A stretch of 36,657 nucleotides of DNA from an uncultured Ideonella sp. (GCA_946479475.1 CAMLGG010000018.1:1-36657); one strand, 5' to 3'; counted from the stretch's first letter, positions 1 to 9,896 are shown. Numbers and translations are program-made. Notes: generated from the letters alone by a model not told the origin.

Positions 1-24
1 CTGGCCCGGCGCGGCCTGCAAGGC

Positions 25-42
25 GGCCCCTGGCAAGGGGCC
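25..42. terminator. Small inverted repeat downstream of upp
   Basis: Seven-base arms GGCCCCT and AGGGGCC enclose a GGCA loop, ten bases beyond the upp stop codon. It could act as a transcription terminator or 3' stabilising hairpin for the leftward rlmB-sirtuin-upp group. No T-run follows on the minus strand, so intrinsic termination is not well supported. Confidence 0.3.
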
Positions 43-51
43 GTGGGGGCC

Positions 52-678
52 CTATCTCGTGCCGAAGATCTTGTCACCGGCGTCACCGAGACCGGGAATG
101 ATGTACCCCTGGTCGTTCAGGTGGCGGTCCACCGAAGCCGTCCAGCAGCGCACGTCGGGATGCGCCTTGTCCAGCGCGGCGATGCCTTCGGGCGCGGCCA
201 CCAGCACCAGCGCGCGGATGTCCTTGCAGCCGCGGCGCTTGAGCAGGTCCACCGTCGCGATCATCGAGCCGGCCGTGGCCAGCATCGGGTCGATGATGAG
301 CGCGGTGCGCTCCTCCAGCTTCCCGACGAACTTCTCGAAATAGTGCTCGGGCTGCAGCGTTTCGTGGTTGCGGCTCAGGCCGACGACGCTGACCTTGGCG
401 TTGGGGATCATGTCGAGCACGCCGTCGAGCATGCCCAGGCCGGCGCGCAGGATGGGCACCACCGTCACCTTACGGCCGGCGATCTGGTCGATCTCGGTCA
501 GGCCGCTCCAGCAGTTGATCGTCACCTGGGTCAGCGGGAAGTCCGCCGTGGCCTCGTAGGCCAGCAGGCGCGCGAGCTCACCCGTCAGCTCGCGGAACTT
601 CTTGGTCGAGATGTCCGCCTCGCGCAGCAGGCCGATCTTGTGGCGGACCAAAGGATGGTTGACGGCGATGACGGGCAT
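52..678 (-). CDS. upp: Uracil phosphoribosyltransferase
   Basis: This 208-residue protein matches the usual length and sequence of bacterial Upp. The enzyme is cytoplasmic and converts uracil plus PRPP to UMP in pyrimidine salvage. Visible hallmarks are the N-terminal region around [12 protein letters not shown], the ILRAGLGM segment, the PRPP-binding stretch DPMLATAGS (usually DPMLATGGS, so one conservative change) and the C-terminal uracil-binding [12 protein letters not shown]. It is the last gene of a leftward group with the sirtuin gene (66-base gap) and rlmB. The ATG at 678 is the natural start because the conserved N-terminus begins there. No purine or pyrimidine operator is visible upstream. 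Confidence 0.97.
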   Translation of the reverse strand: MPVIAVNHPLVRHKIGLLREADISTKKFRELTGELARLLAYEATADFPLTQVTINCWSGLTEIDQIAGRKVTVVPILRAGLGMLDGVLDMIPNAKVSVVGLSRNHETLQPEHYFEKFVGKLEERTALIIDPMLATAGSMIATVDLLKRRGCKDIRALVLVAAPEGIAALDKAHPDVRCWTASVDRHLNDQGYIIPGLGDAGDKIFGTR

Positions 679-744
679 GGGGCGGCCTGCAGGTCGAAGA
701 TGGGGGATGCGGCCAGTTTAGGCCCTGGCACCCGCCGTGCCCGT

Positions 745-1488
745 TCAGCGGAAGAGCTCGGGAAGCACCCCGGCTGCCGTGCCGCGGACGAGCTCGTCCG
801 CGTCCTCGTCGATCTCGGTCGCATCGGGGTTCACGATGGCCACCCACGCTCCGGCCTCCCGTGCCAGGCCGGCCAGGCCCGCCGCGGGCCAGACCGCGCC
901 CGACGTCCCGACGACCAGCATCAGCTGGGCCGAAACGGCCGCGGCCTCGGCCGCCTGCAAGGCCGAGGCCGGCAGCGACTCGCCGAACCAGACAACGCCG
1001 GGGCGCAGCGAGTTGCCGCAGTCCGGACAGCGTGGCGGCTCGCCGGGCAGCGCCCAGCCGGTCTCGCAGGGTCGCCCGCCGCGGCGCGGGCAGGGCTCCA
1101 GCCAGCTGTCCTGCAGGATGTCGCCATGCAGGCGGATCGCGTCGGTGTTGCCCGCCCGCTGGTGCAGGTCGTCGACGTTCTGCGTGACCACGGTGAGCCG
1201 CCCGGGATGGGCCTGCGCAAAGGCCCCCAACGCCAGGTGGCCCGCGTTGGGCTGCGCGGAAAGAACCCCGCGCCGGCGCTCGGCATACCAGCTCCACACG
1301 CGATACGGGTCGGCGCGGAAGCCGGCCTCGCTGGCGAGCTGCATCGGGTCGAAGCGCGCCCACAGTCCCTTCTGCGCATCGCGGAAGGTCGGGATGCCGC
1401 TTTCGGCCGACATGCCGGCACCCGTGAGCACGACGATGCGCCCGGCCGCCTGCACTCGTTCGCGCAAGCGGGCCAGTCGCATGTCCAC
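745..1488 (-). CDS. NAD-dependent protein deacylase, sirtuin (Sir2/CobB family)
   Basis: This 247-residue protein is a complete sirtuin. These enzymes remove acyl groups from lysines using NAD+, releasing nicotinamide and O-acyl-ADP-ribose. The NAD-binding motif GAGMSAESGIPTFRD is at residues 23-37, TQNVDDLH at 102-109 and the catalytic histidine at H121 in RLHG. Y68 and R71 form the YxxR pair typical of class III (SIRT5/CobB-like) sirtuins, which favour succinyl and other acidic acyl groups; this is inferred from the family. Zinc ligands appear to be C133, C141, C154 and C157. The first pair is seven residues apart instead of the usual two, so a zinc-loop insertion is possible. The start lies 13 bases after the rlmB stop, so co-transcription is likely. 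Confidence 0.93.
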   Translation of the reverse strand: MDMRLARLRERVQAAGRIVVLTGAGMSAESGIPTFRDAQKGLWARFDPMQLASEAGFRADPYRVWSWYAERRRGVLSAQPNAGHLALGAFAQAHPGRLTVVTQNVDDLHQRAGNTDAIRLHGDILQDSWLEPCPRRGGRPCETGWALPGEPPRCPDCGNSLRPGVVWFGESLPASALQAAEAAAVSAQLMLVVGTSGAVWPAAGLAGLAREAGAWVAIVNPDATEIDEDADELVRGTAAGVLPELFR

Positions 1489-1501
1489 GAAAGAGCTCCC
1501 G

Positions 1502-2254
1502 TCAGGCCTTGGCGAGCCTTTGGCGACGCGCCTCGTAAAGGCACACGCCCGCGGCGACGGACACGTTCAGGCTCTCGACCGCGCCCGCCATCGGGATCGA
1601 CACGAGCTCGTCGCAGGTCTTGCGCGTCAGCTGCCGCATGCCCGAGCCCTCGGCGCCGAGCACGAGCGCGACCGGCCCGCTCAGGTCGACGTCGTAGAGC
1701 GTCTGCGATGCGTCGTCACTGGTGCCGATGATGCGGACGCCGCGTTCCTTCATCTCGTTCAGGCTGCGCGCAAGGTTGGTCACCATCAGGTAGGGCACCG
1801 TCTCGGCGGCGCCGGAGGCCACCTTGGCCACCGTCGCGTTCAGCCCGACGGCATGATCCTTGGGCGCGATCACCGCATGCGCGCCGGCGCCATCCGCCAC
1901 GCGCAGGCAGGCTCCGAGGTTGTGCGGATCGGTCACGCCATCGAGCGCGAGCACCAGCGGCGGATCCTCTTTCGCGGCCTCGACCCCTTCGAGCACTTCG
2001 TCCAGCGAATGGGTGGACGGCAAGGGCTCCACCCGCGCGACGACGCCCTGGTGGCGGTCGTTGCCGGCGAGCTTGGAAAGCCGGGCGTCGTCGCTGTCGA
2101 TCAGGCGCAAGCCGGCTTCGCGGGCCCGCTCGACGAAGCTGCGCATCCGCGCATCTCGGCGCGTGGCGTCGACGTGGATCTCGGTGATGGACGAAGGCGC
2201 CGTCTTCAGGCGCACGGTGACGGCGTGGAAGCCGTACAGGATGCGGGAGGCCAT
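1502..2254 (-). CDS. rlmB: 23S rRNA (guanosine(2251)-2'-O)-methyltransferase RlmB
   Basis: This is a SPOUT-family RNA 2'-O-methyltransferase of 250 residues, the normal RlmB length. It methylates G2251 of 23S rRNA in the peptidyl-transferase P-loop using S-adenosylmethionine. The N-terminal substrate-binding domain begins RILYGFHAV. The SPOUT knot carries the three family motifs: [14 protein letters not shown], the VLGAEGSGM motif and [16 protein letters not shown]. The frame stays open upstream to 2542, but the extra 96 residues are arginine-rich and unlike the family, so the ATG at 2254 is chosen. It heads the leftward group with the sirtuin gene and upp, divergent from the nine-heme cytochrome across about 205 bases. 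Confidence 0.95.
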   Translation of the reverse strand: MASRILYGFHAVTVRLKTAPSSITEIHVDATRRDARMRSFVERAREAGLRLIDSDDARLSKLAGNDRHQGVVARVEPLPSTHSLDEVLEGVEAAKEDPPLVLALDGVTDPHNLGACLRVADGAGAHAVIAPKDHAVGLNATVAKVASGAAETVPYLMVTNLARSLNEMKERGVRIIGTSDDASQTLYDVDLSGPVALVLGAEGSGMRQLTRKTCDELVSIPMAGAVESLNVSVAAGVCLYEARRQRLAKA

Positions 2255-2394
2255 GGCGACAAGGGTACCAGCGGGGCGTAAACGCCTGCCCAGCCGTCCC
2301 GTGCGCAGCGTCTGCCCCGCCGCTGTCCGCCACTGCTTACGAAAAATGTGTTGACGACCCATTTCGGCCGGCGCAGCATCGTGCCGTGCAACGC

Positions 2395-2410
2395 ATACCC
2401 TGATGGGTAT
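2395..2410. repeat. Perfect inverted repeat upstream of the multiheme cytochrome
   Basis: ATACCC and GGGTAT form perfect six-base arms around a TGAT spacer. The repeat abuts the FNR-type box and overlaps the candidate -10 hexamer. It could be an operator for a second regulator or a small hairpin; which one cannot be told from sequence. Confidence 0.35.
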
Positions 2411-2413
2411 ATT
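2408..2413 (+). promoter_or_regulatory. Candidate -10 hexamer TATATT for the cytochrome gene
   Basis: TATATT matches the sigma-70 -10 consensus at five of six positions and would start transcription near 2420, about 40 bases before the cytochrome ATG. The -35 region at the expected distance (about 2385-2390) is poor, which suggests dependence on an activator. It overlaps the start of the FNR-type box, a geometry usually associated with repression. A separate TTGACG at 2351-2356 could be a -35 for another start, but no good -10 goes with it. Confidence 0.3.
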
Positions 2414-2425
2414 GATCAACATCAA
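2412..2425. promoter_or_regulatory. FNR/ANR-type binding box upstream of the nine-heme cytochrome
   Basis: The sequence TTGAT-CAAC-ATCAA matches the FNR/ANR consensus TTGAT-N4-ATCAA at all ten specified positions. FNR-family proteins sense oxygen, or in the DNR branch nitric oxide, and control anaerobic respiration genes. The centre lies about 41 bases before the cytochrome start codon at 2460. A classical activating position would therefore put the transcript start at the ATG itself, which is incompatible with the ribosome binding site at 2447-2453. Either the site represses a promoter near 2408, or an unrecognised promoter is used. Confidence 0.6.
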
Positions 2426-2459
2426 GACCGCGCCTTCGGGGCGTGTGGAGGAGCAAACG

Positions 2460-4109
2460 ATGCGAACCTGCCGCCTAGGGTGGCGTGGCCTGCTCTTGGC
2501 CACTGCCTGCCTGACCACCAGCCTGACCGCGGGGGCTGCCAACAGCTACAAGCTGCTGGGCTGGAACGACCTGGGCATGCATTGCATGGACGCCGACTAT
2601 TCGGTGTTCTCCATCCTTCCGCCGTACAACAACCTGCATGCGCAGTTGGTGGACGCCACGAACAACCGGCTGGTCACCAGCGGCGTCACGCTGAGCTTCG
2701 AGTCCACGGCCGACCTCCAGGGCTCGGTGAACAGCCACTCCGCCGACAAGACGAACTTCTGGAACTTCGCCCTGCCGCTGTTCGGCGCCGACCTGCCGCC
2801 CGAGATGGGTCTGGCGGGCTGGCAGACGGCAAGCTACACGCCGCAGACCATGCGCTTCGTCGCCGACGCGAGCCTGCACGAGGCAGCGGGCATCCCGATC
2901 ACGCCGATCGACGACGCGCGGCGGAAAAACACCTACCCGATGGTCAAGGTGGTCGCGCGCGACACGGCGGGCACCGCGCTGGCCGAAGCGCATGTGGTGC
3001 TGCCCGTTTCCGACGAAATGACTTGTGTGGCCTGCCACGCCAGCGGCTCGCAGGATGCCGCCAGGCCGCCCATCCACGGCTGGATGTACGACCCGCGCGG
3101 GACGGAGAAGGACTACCGCCGCAACATCCTGGCCCTGCACGACGACCAGCACCTCGCGCAGTCCAAGTACAAGCGGGCGCTCAAGCTGCTGGGCTACGAA
3201 AAGGCCGGGCTGCTGGCCACGGCCGACGGTGGCCGGCCGATCCTGTGCGCGTCCTGCCACTCGTCGAACGCTCTGCCCGGCACCGGCGTGGCAGGCATCA
3301 CGCCGCTGACCACCGCCGAGCACCGCCTGCACGCCAAGGTCATCAACCCCAAGACCGGCCTGCCGCTCGACGACGAGCGAGACCGCGGCGCCTGCTACAT
3401 GTGCCACCCCGGCGCCGAGACCAAGTGCCTGCGCGGCGTGATGGGCAATGCCACCCTCCCGGACGGCACGCCGGCGATCCAGTGCCAGAGCTGCCACGCT
3501 GGCATGAGCAAGGTCGGCGACGCCAGGCGCACCGGCTGGCTGCAGCAGCCCACCTGCCAGGCCTGCCACCACGACGGCAAGCGCGACCTGATGGCGGTGA
3601 ACGCCAAGGGCAAGGTGAAGACGCCGGGCGACACGCGCTTCGCCACCAACGCCGACGTGCCCGCGCCTGGCTTCAACCTCTACCGCTTCAGCAAGGGCCA
3701 CGGCGGCCTGCAGTGCGAGGCCTGCCACGGCGCGACCCACGCCGAATACACCAGCTCGTACGACGGTGACAACGTGCAGTCCATCGAGACGCAAGGCCAC
3801 GTGGGCACCATTGCCGAATGCACGGCGTGCCACACGGGCCTGTCCACCACCACCACGGGCGGCCCGCACGGCCTGCACACGATCGGCCAGGCCTGGGTGA
3901 ACAAGCACGGCGACGCGGCCGAGCGCGACCACCAGCCGTGCGCGTACTGCCACGGCGCCGACTTCCGCGGCGGCCCGCTGGCCGCCACGCGCGCCGCGCG
4001 GGACTTCGACGCCGACGGCAAGAAGAAGCACTACGCCGCCGCGCAGCAAGTGGGCTGCTACGACTGCCACAACGGCCCGGGCGGCGGGCTGAAGGTCGTC
4101 AAGCGCTGA
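2460..4109 (+). CDS. Secreted nine-heme c-type cytochrome
   Basis: This 549-residue protein carries nine CxxCH heme-attachment motifs, beginning at about residues 189, 263, 312, 342, 366, 419, 454, 494 and 533. An N-terminal signal peptide (positive [10 protein letters not shown] followed by a hydrophobic stretch, likely cleaved near AGA-AN at 26-27) points to Sec export and heme ligation in the periplasm. Residues 28-185 form a heme-free domain with a distinctive [10 protein letters not shown] segment. I remember that segment from other uncharacterised multiheme proteins but cannot name a family function. The start at 2460 is preceded by GGAGGAG at good spacing; an upstream in-frame ATG at 2403 would spoil the signal peptide. 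Electron transfer in anaerobic or extracellular respiration is inferred. No porin or quinol dehydrogenase gene lies beside it, so its partners are unknown. Confidence 0.9.
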   Translation: MRTCRLGWRGLLLATACLTTSLTAGAANSYKLLGWNDLGMHCMDADYSVFSILPPYNNLHAQLVDATNNRLVTSGVTLSFESTADLQGSVNSHSADKTNFWNFALPLFGADLPPEMGLAGWQTASYTPQTMRFVADASLHEAAGIPITPIDDARRKNTYPMVKVVARDTAGTALAEAHVVLPVSDEMTCVACHASGSQDAARPPIHGWMYDPRGTEKDYRRNILALHDDQHLAQSKYKRALKLLGYEKAGLLATADGGRPILCASCHSSNALPGTGVAGITPLTTAEHRLHAKVINPKTGLPLDDERDRGACYMCHPGAETKCLRGVMGNATLPDGTPAIQCQSCHAGMSKVGDARRTGWLQQPTCQACHHDGKRDLMAVNAKGKVKTPGDTRFATNADVPAPGFNLYRFSKGHGGLQCEACHGATHAEYTSSYDGDNVQSIETQGHVGTIAECTACHTGLSTTTTGGPHGLHTIGQAWVNKHGDAAERDHQPCAYCHGADFRGGPLAATRAARDFDADGKKKHYAAAQQVGCYDCHNGPGGGLKVVKR

Positions 4110-4886
4110 TCAGAAGGTGCCCGTCGTCCACCAGCGCCAGGCTCGGATCGCCCCGATCAACACCGGCTGGTGGACCATGTAGAAGCTGAGCGACCAGGTG
4201 CCCAGCACGGCGAGCGGGCGAGCCGCGCCCGGCAGCTCGCCGGCCAGCACGCCGGGGCATCGGCGCAGAAGCGCATCGGCCAGCAGCGCCCCGATCAACA
4301 CCACGCCGAGCCAGGGCAGCACGGGAACGAAATCTTCGGTGCGCGGCAGCCGGGTGACGAGGCCGACCCAGTTCGTCCAGCGCGAGTCGAAGAACGGGTG
4401 ATGCACCAGGCGCGGGAGGACCAGCGCCACCCCGGCCATCGCGAGCAGCGCCACGCGCCCCGCCAAGCCGCGCGCCAACAGCGGCGGCGCCGCGAGCCGC
4501 ACGATCACCAGCATCACCGCGATGCCGTGCAGCACGCCGAAGCTGATCCAGCTGGTCGGGAACATCGTGGCCGAGCCGATGGACACGAGCACCGCGCATG
4601 CCGCCACCTGCGCCCAGCGCCGCCAGAAGCGCGGCCAGCTCTGGCTCGCATGCATCGCCACGCCCTGCCCCATCCCTGCGCACAGCAGGAACAGCGTCAC
4701 GATGCAGGTCCGCTGGACCCACCAGAAAGGATCGAGCTGGAAGTGCTGCCGCGGCGAGAAATAGCCGAAGTAGTTCAGGTCGAAGCAGAAGTGGAAGAGC
4801 GCCATCCAGACGATGGCGACGCCGCGCAGAGCGTCGAGCCTCGCGTAGCGCGAGGACGGTGGGACTGGTGATGGGCTGCCGGGCAC
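4110..4886 (-). CDS. HGSNAT/DUF1624-type membrane acyltransferase
   Basis: This is an integral membrane protein of about 258 residues. Its N-terminal RLDALRGVAIVWM segment, followed by FHFCFDLNYFGYFSP, is characteristic of the heparan-alpha-glucosaminide N-acetyltransferase domain (DUF1624 family). About seven hydrophobic segments follow. Related proteins are thought to acetylate sugars or glycans at the membrane, but the bacterial substrate is unknown. The start is uncertain. The GTG at 4886 leaves 14 residues before the conserved RLDALRG and lacks a clear ribosome binding site; the frame stays open to 5003, which would overlap the oppositely oriented protease gene. The stop codon abuts the cytochrome stop with no gap, the two together reading TGATCA. 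Confidence 0.82.
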   Translation of the reverse strand: MPGSPSPVPPSSRYARLDALRGVAIVWMALFHFCFDLNYFGYFSPRQHFQLDPFWWVQRTCIVTLFLLCAGMGQGVAMHASQSWPRFWRRWAQVAACAVLVSIGSATMFPTSWISFGVLHGIAVMLVIVRLAAPPLLARGLAGRVALLAMAGVALVLPRLVHHPFFDSRWTNWVGLVTRLPRTEDFVPVLPWLGVVLIGALLADALLRRCPGVLAGELPGAARPLAVLGTWSLSFYMVHQPVLIGAIRAWRWWTTGTF

Positions 4887-4946
4887 GGCCGCGACGATAT
4901 CGCATGGGAGAATCGACCTCGCCAGCAATAACAGGGAGGGAACACC

Positions 4947-5012
4947 ATGCTGCACACATTGGCCGCCGCATTGCGGCGTTTGGCACTGGCCGCCACCGGG
5001 CACCGTCCGTGA
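4947..5012 (+). CDS. Possible 21-residue leader peptide coupled to the M50 protease
   Basis: An ATG at 4947 follows AGGGAGGG at ideal spacing, the clearest ribosome binding site in this intergenic region. It opens a 21-codon frame, MLHTLAAALRRLALAATGHRP. Its TGA overlaps the GTG start of the protease gene in a GTGA arrangement. The GTG itself has no visible ribosome binding site, so translation of the protease probably depends on reading this small frame. The peptide is amphipathic, rich in alanine, leucine and arginine, and resembles no family I know. It may act only through its translation. It could also be a chance frame, with the protease starting at the in-frame ATG at 4904, which has no good ribosome binding site. 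Confidence 0.42.
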   Translation: MLHTLAAALRRLALAATGHRP

Positions 5013-5740
5013 TCAAGCTGCTGCTCCTGCTGCTTTCCGGCGCCAAGCTCGGCAAGCTGCTGACCACCGGCGGCAGCATGCTGCTGTCGGTGGTGCTGTA
5101 TGCGTTCGTCTTCGGGTGGCGGTACGCCGTCGGATTCGTGGCGCTGATGTTCATCCACGAGATGGGCCACTTCATTGCGGCACGCCAGCGTGGCCTGGGG
5201 GTCGGCCTGCCGACCTTCATCCCCTTCATCGGCGCCTGGACCGAACTGAAGGATCGCCCGCACGATGCCGAGACCGAGGCCTACGTCGGACTCGGCGGGC
5301 CGCTGATCGGCACCCTCGGAGCGCTCGCCTGCTACTTCCTGGCCCGCAACGGAAACAGCAACTGGCTGCTGGCCGTGGCGTACTCCGGCTTCCTGCTGAA
5401 CCTGTTCAACCTGATCCCGATGTTGCCGTTCGACGGCGGGCGCATCACGGCGGTGCTCTCACCGCGGATTTGGCTGCTGGGCGTCCCGATACTGGGCGCG
5501 CTGTTCATCTACCGGCCAAGTCCGATGCTGCTGATCATCGCGCTCCTGGCGGCGCCCCAGGTGTGGAAGGCGATCAAGTACCGCTCCGACAGCGAGGAGG
5601 CCCGCACCTACTACGCGGTGCCGACGCGCACCAAGTGGGAGTACGGCCTTTTCTACCTCATGCTGCTCGGCTTCCTGGCCGTGATGACGAACGACGTCCA
5701 CGAGATGCTGGAAGGCTCCCGCGCCCTCGGCGGCGCCTGA
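5009..5740 (+). CDS. M50-family site-2-type zinc metalloprotease
   Basis: This 243-residue polytopic membrane protein carries the zinc-protease motif HEMGH at residues 50-54 within a hydrophobic segment. It also has a second motif, NLIPMLPFDGGR, whose D142 is the expected third zinc ligand. This pair defines M50/site-2 proteases, which cut substrates inside the membrane, typically to release anti-sigma factors or transcription factors. A short non-homologous C-terminal tail follows two more membrane segments near 160-175 and 215-230. The GTG at 5009 overlaps the stop of the 21-codon leader, and the conserved part begins soon after. No anti-sigma factor or PDZ domain is visible in the gene or beside it, so the substrate is unknown. 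The gene ends head to head with the fadJ-like gene with no gap (TGATCA). Confidence 0.85.
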   Translation: MIKLLLLLLSGAKLGKLLTTGGSMLLSVVLYAFVFGWRYAVGFVALMFIHEMGHFIAARQRGLGVGLPTFIPFIGAWTELKDRPHDAETEAYVGLGGPLIGTLGALACYFLARNGNSNWLLAVAYSGFLLNLFNLIPMLPFDGGRITAVLSPRIWLLGVPILGALFIYRPSPMLLIIALLAAPQVWKAIKYRSDSEEARTYYAVPTRTKWEYGLFYLMLLGFLAVMTNDVHEMLEGSRALGGA

Positions 5741-7897
5741 TCAGCAGCCCGGACCGCCGGTCTCGAAAAGCTCCTGCTTGTGCGCCAGCGCCACGAGGCA
5801 GGCCGCCGGCTCGAACCGGGCGCCGTGCAGCGCCGCCAGCTCGCGCAGGCGCTGCACGAATCGCGCGGGTCCGACGTGGTTGACGAACTGCAGCACGCCG
5901 CCGAGGAAGGGCGCGAAGCCCCAGCCGAGGATGGAGCCGACGTTCGCATCGGCCACCGAGCGCAGAACGCCTTCGTCCAGGCAGCGCGCGGCCTCGTTGG
6001 CCTGCACGTAGAGCAACCGGTCGATCAGTTCCTGCTGGCCCGGTTGCTCTTCGGCGCGAGGGAAGAGCTCGGCCAGGCCGGGCCAGAGCCGCTTCTCGGC
6101 GCCCTCCTGCTCCGGCCAGTCGTAGAAGCCCTGCCCGGCCTTCTTGCCGACCCGTCCGATCTCGCACAGCTGCCGCAGCACGGACTCGCCGGGATGCGGC
6201 TCGTACGCGCGCCCTTCGGCAGCCAGGTCCTTGCGTGTCTGCTCGGCGACATGGACGCCCAGCGACAGGCTCACCTCGTCCTGCAGCGCCAGCGGCGGCA
6301 TCGGCATGCCCGCCTGCAGACCGGCCACCTCGATGCTGCGCGGGTGCACGCCCTCCTTCAGCATCGCCAGGCCCTCCATCACGTAGGTGGCGAAGACCCG
6401 GCTGGTGAAGAAGCCCCGGCTGTCGTTGACGACGATCGGCGTCTGCCCGATCTGCAGCACGAAATCGAAGGCCTTCGCCAGCGTCGCCTCGCTCGTCGCG
6501 GCGCCGACGATGATCTCGACGAGCGGCATCCGGTCGACCGGCGAGAAGAAGTGCAGGCCGATGAACCGGCCCGGCCGGGCGCTGGCCTGGGCAAGGCCGG
6601 TGATGGGCAGCGTGGACGTGTTGGAGGCGAACACGGCATCCGCCGCGAGATGCGCCTCCGCCTGGCGAGTGACCTCCGCCTTGACGGCTCGATCCTCGAA
6701 CACCGCCTCGATCACCAGGTCGCAGCCCTGCAAGGCGGCGAAGTCGGTGGTCGGCGTGATGCGGGCCAGCAGCGCGCCGGCCTGTTCGTTCGTGCGCCGC
6801 CCCTTCTTCACGGCCCTGTCGAGCAGGCCCTGGCTGTACGACCTGCCTTTCTCGGCCTGCGCCAGCGTGGTGTCGAGCAGCACCACCTCCACGCCCGCTC
6901 TCGCCGCGACGTAGGCGATGCCGGCACCCATCATCCCGGCCCCCAGCACGCCCAGCTTGCGCACGCTGGAAGCTGCATGGCCCGCCGGCCGCGAAGCGCC
7001 CTTCCTGATCGCACCGAGCTGGTACCACAGCGTGCCGATCATGTTGCGGCTTTGCGGGCTGGCCACGCAGGCCGCGAAGTAGCGGCTCTCGATGGCCAGC
7101 GCCGTGTCGAAGTCGACCAGCCCCCCCTCGAAGACGCTGCTCATGATGTGCGTCAGCGCCGGGTAGTTGCCGAAGCTCTTCGCGTTGGCGACGGAGGGCG
7201 CGATGGCCAGCATCTGCACCGTCGAAGGCGCGCGCGAATCACCGCCGGGATAGCGGAACTTCGGTGCGTCCCAAGGCTGCATCGGCTTCGGATTGGCCAC
7301 GATCCAGGCGCGCGCCTGGGCCAGCAACTCTTCACGCGTCTTCGCCAGCGCATGCACCATGCCGCTGGACAGCGCCTGCGCGGCCCGCACCTCGGTGCCT
7401 TCGCCCATCCACTGCAAGGCCTGCTGCATGCCGACGAGCCGGGGCAGCCGCTGCGTGCCCCCGCCACCGGGCAACAGGCCCAGCTTCACCTCGGGCAGGC
7501 CCAGCCGCGCGGCACCGTCGTCGAGAACGATGCGGTGATGGCAGGCCAGCGCGATCTCCAACCCGCCGCCCAGGCAGCGGCCGTGAATGGCCGCGACGAC
7601 CGGCTTGCCGCAGCGCTCCAGCCGCCGCAGCAGGGCCTTGAATCGCATCGACTCGTCGAAGGCCTGCTTCGCGGTGGTGATCGACCACAGGTGATCGATG
7701 TCCGCCCCTGCGAAGAAATCCTTCTTGCCCGAGGCCAGGACCAGGCCCTTGACCGATGGGTCCGACTCCAGCCGCTCGACGAGCGCGGCCAGCTCCTCGG
7801 CCATGCCGGCATCCAGCACGTTCATCGGCCTGCCGGCCTGGTCCATCGTGGCCAGGAGCACGCCTTCGGTGCCCAGCTCCAGCGAGATCGCGCCCAT
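5741..7897 (-). CDS. 3-hydroxyacyl-CoA dehydrogenase / enoyl-CoA hydratase bifunctional enzyme (FadJ/FadB type)
   Basis: This 718-residue protein combines an N-terminal crotonase domain with a 3-hydroxyacyl-CoA dehydrogenase. It would hydrate 2-enoyl-CoA and then oxidise the L-3-hydroxyacyl-CoA with NAD+. In the crotonase part (about 1-190) the oxyanion and catalytic region reads [15 protein letters not shown] followed by [18 protein letters not shown], with both usual glutamates present. The NAD-binding motif [12 protein letters not shown] starts the second part near residue 310, and the HAD signature SNTSTLPI and [16 protein letters not shown] are intact. The frame is open far upstream, but the ATG at 7897, just after the thiolase stop and behind GAGGG, gives the right N-terminus. 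It is the last gene of the leftward arm with the thiolase, matching a FadA-FadB-like pair. Confidence 0.94.
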   Translation of the reverse strand: MGAISLELGTEGVLLATMDQAGRPMNVLDAGMAEELAALVERLESDPSVKGLVLASGKKDFFAGADIDHLWSITTAKQAFDESMRFKALLRRLERCGKPVVAAIHGRCLGGGLEIALACHHRIVLDDGAARLGLPEVKLGLLPGGGGTQRLPRLVGMQQALQWMGEGTEVRAAQALSSGMVHALAKTREELLAQARAWIVANPKPMQPWDAPKFRYPGGDSRAPSTVQMLAIAPSVANAKSFGNYPALTHIMSSVFEGGLVDFDTALAIESRYFAACVASPQSRNMIGTLWYQLGAIRKGASRPAGHAASSVRKLGVLGAGMMGAGIAYVAARAGVEVVLLDTTLAQAEKGRSYSQGLLDRAVKKGRRTNEQAGALLARITPTTDFAALQGCDLVIEAVFEDRAVKAEVTRQAEAHLAADAVFASNTSTLPITGLAQASARPGRFIGLHFFSPVDRMPLVEIIVGAATSEATLAKAFDFVLQIGQTPIVVNDSRGFFTSRVFATYVMEGLAMLKEGVHPRSIEVAGLQAGMPMPPLALQDEVSLSLGVHVAEQTRKDLAAEGRAYEPHPGESVLRQLCEIGRVGKKAGQGFYDWPEQEGAEKRLWPGLAELFPRAEEQPGQQELIDRLLYVQANEAARCLDEGVLRSVADANVGSILGWGFAPFLGGVLQFVNHVGPARFVQRLRELAALHGARFEPAACLVALAHKQELFETGGPGC

Positions 7898-7899
7898 GC

Positions 7900-9101
<1,202 letters not shown>

Positions 9102-9105
<4 letters not shown>

Positions 9106-9548
9106 CGTTTCTCCAGGCCCTTGCGAACGCTTTCGTTGATGACGCGCAGCTCGGCCAGCGTGGCGTCGATGTGGGCGCGCCTTTCCTCGAGCTCGGCGAT
9201 GGCCTGGTCGGTGCGCTGCAGCACGTAGCGCATCTGCTGCACACGACCCTCTCCGTGCGAGCCGTAGAGGTCGAGGTAGTGCTTGATCTCGGCGAGCGAG
9301 GAGCCGATGGCCTTGGCCCGCAGGATGAGCGCGAGGCGGGCCCTGTCGCGGCGCGTGTAGACCCGGGTGCCGTTGACCCGGCGGGGGTGCAGCAGGCCCT
9401 TGTCCTCGTAGAAGCGGATGGCCCGCAGCGAGATGCCGAACTCGCGGCACAGCTCGGTGATGCCGAACAGGTCGCTCGTGGTCTCGTCGCGGTGCGCGGC
9501 CACCGCATCCTGCGGCGACAGCACGGCCGCTTCGGCCGGCCTGGCCAT
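9102..9548 (-). CDS. MerR-family transcriptional regulator (LiuR-like)
   Basis: This 148-residue regulator has an N-terminal MerR winged helix-turn-helix at about residues 31-100 ([20 protein letters not shown], then YTRRDRARL) and a C-terminal coiled-coil dimerisation helix around [15 protein letters not shown]. It lacks the cysteine clusters of metal-sensing MerR proteins. MerR regulators next to acyl-CoA dehydrogenase and carboxylase genes include LiuR, the leucine/isovalerate regulator, so an acyl-CoA-responsive regulator is the likeliest role by context. It lies between the SCP2 gene (20-base gap) and the thiolase gene (4-base overlap). A 16-base palindrome at 9950-9965 between the two arms is its probable operator. 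The ATG at 9548 has no strong ribosome binding site, so the exact start is less certain. Confidence 0.88.
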
Positions 9549-9568
9549 GGAGGGGGCTTCGCTCAGGC

Positions 9569-9865
9569 TCAAATCAGGTGCTGCAGCTTCATGGCGACGC
9601 CCATGTCGCCGTCGACCTTGAGCTTGCCCATCATGAACGCGGTGGTGGGCTCGAGCTCGCGCAGCAGCAGGCGGGCCAGGGTGTCCAGGCTCAGGCCGAT
9701 GGTGCAGGCGGCGTCGCCGTTCTCGTTGCTGACGGTGTTCGGCACCGAGGCACCATCGATCAGCACCACGCCCTCGCTGCCGCAATCGAACTTCAGCGTC
9801 GTGCCCAGCCCGCTGTCGCTTCCCACCCGCTCGCGCAAGACCTTGGTGGCGGCATTCAGGTCCAT
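9569..9865 (-). CDS. SCP2 sterol-carrier domain protein
   Basis: This 98-residue protein is a single SCP2 domain, a small hydrophobic-pocket fold that binds fatty acyl-CoAs, sterols and other lipids. The C-terminal [19 protein letters not shown] is typical of the family and closely resembles, from memory, the SCP2 domain at the end of human HSDL2. An HSDL2-like reductase lacking that domain is encoded at 17414-18253, so the two may be a split version of the same pair. A good ribosome binding site (AGGAGA) precedes the ATG at 9865. It is the first gene of the leftward arm. A lipid-presenting role for the beta-oxidation enzymes is inferred. Confidence 0.9.
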   Translation of the reverse strand: MDLNAATKVLRERVGSDSGLGTTLKFDCGSEGVVLIDGASVPNTVSNENGDAACTIGLSLDTLARLLLRELEPTTAFMMGKLKVDGDMGVAMKLQHLI

Positions 9866-9880
9866 CTTCGTCTCCTGATC

Positions 9881-9896
9881 ATCCGGTTCGCCGGAT
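9881..9896. repeat. Hairpin in the SCP2 mRNA leader
   Basis: ATCCGG and CCGGAT form perfect six-base arms around a four-base loop, a few bases upstream of the SCP2 ribosome binding site. It may affect mRNA stability or translation of the leftward operon. No regulator or ligand is implied. Confidence 0.3.

Noticed and set aside
2403..2459. Upstream ATG at 2403 for the cytochrome
   Set aside because: It would put 19 residues before the signal peptide and read through the FNR box region; the ATG at 2460 has a strong ribosome binding site.
4904..5008. In-frame ATG at 4904 as the start of the M50 protease
   Set aside because: It lacks a ribosome binding site and adds a polar, non-homologous stretch; the GTG coupled to the 21-codon leader fits better, though this is not certain.
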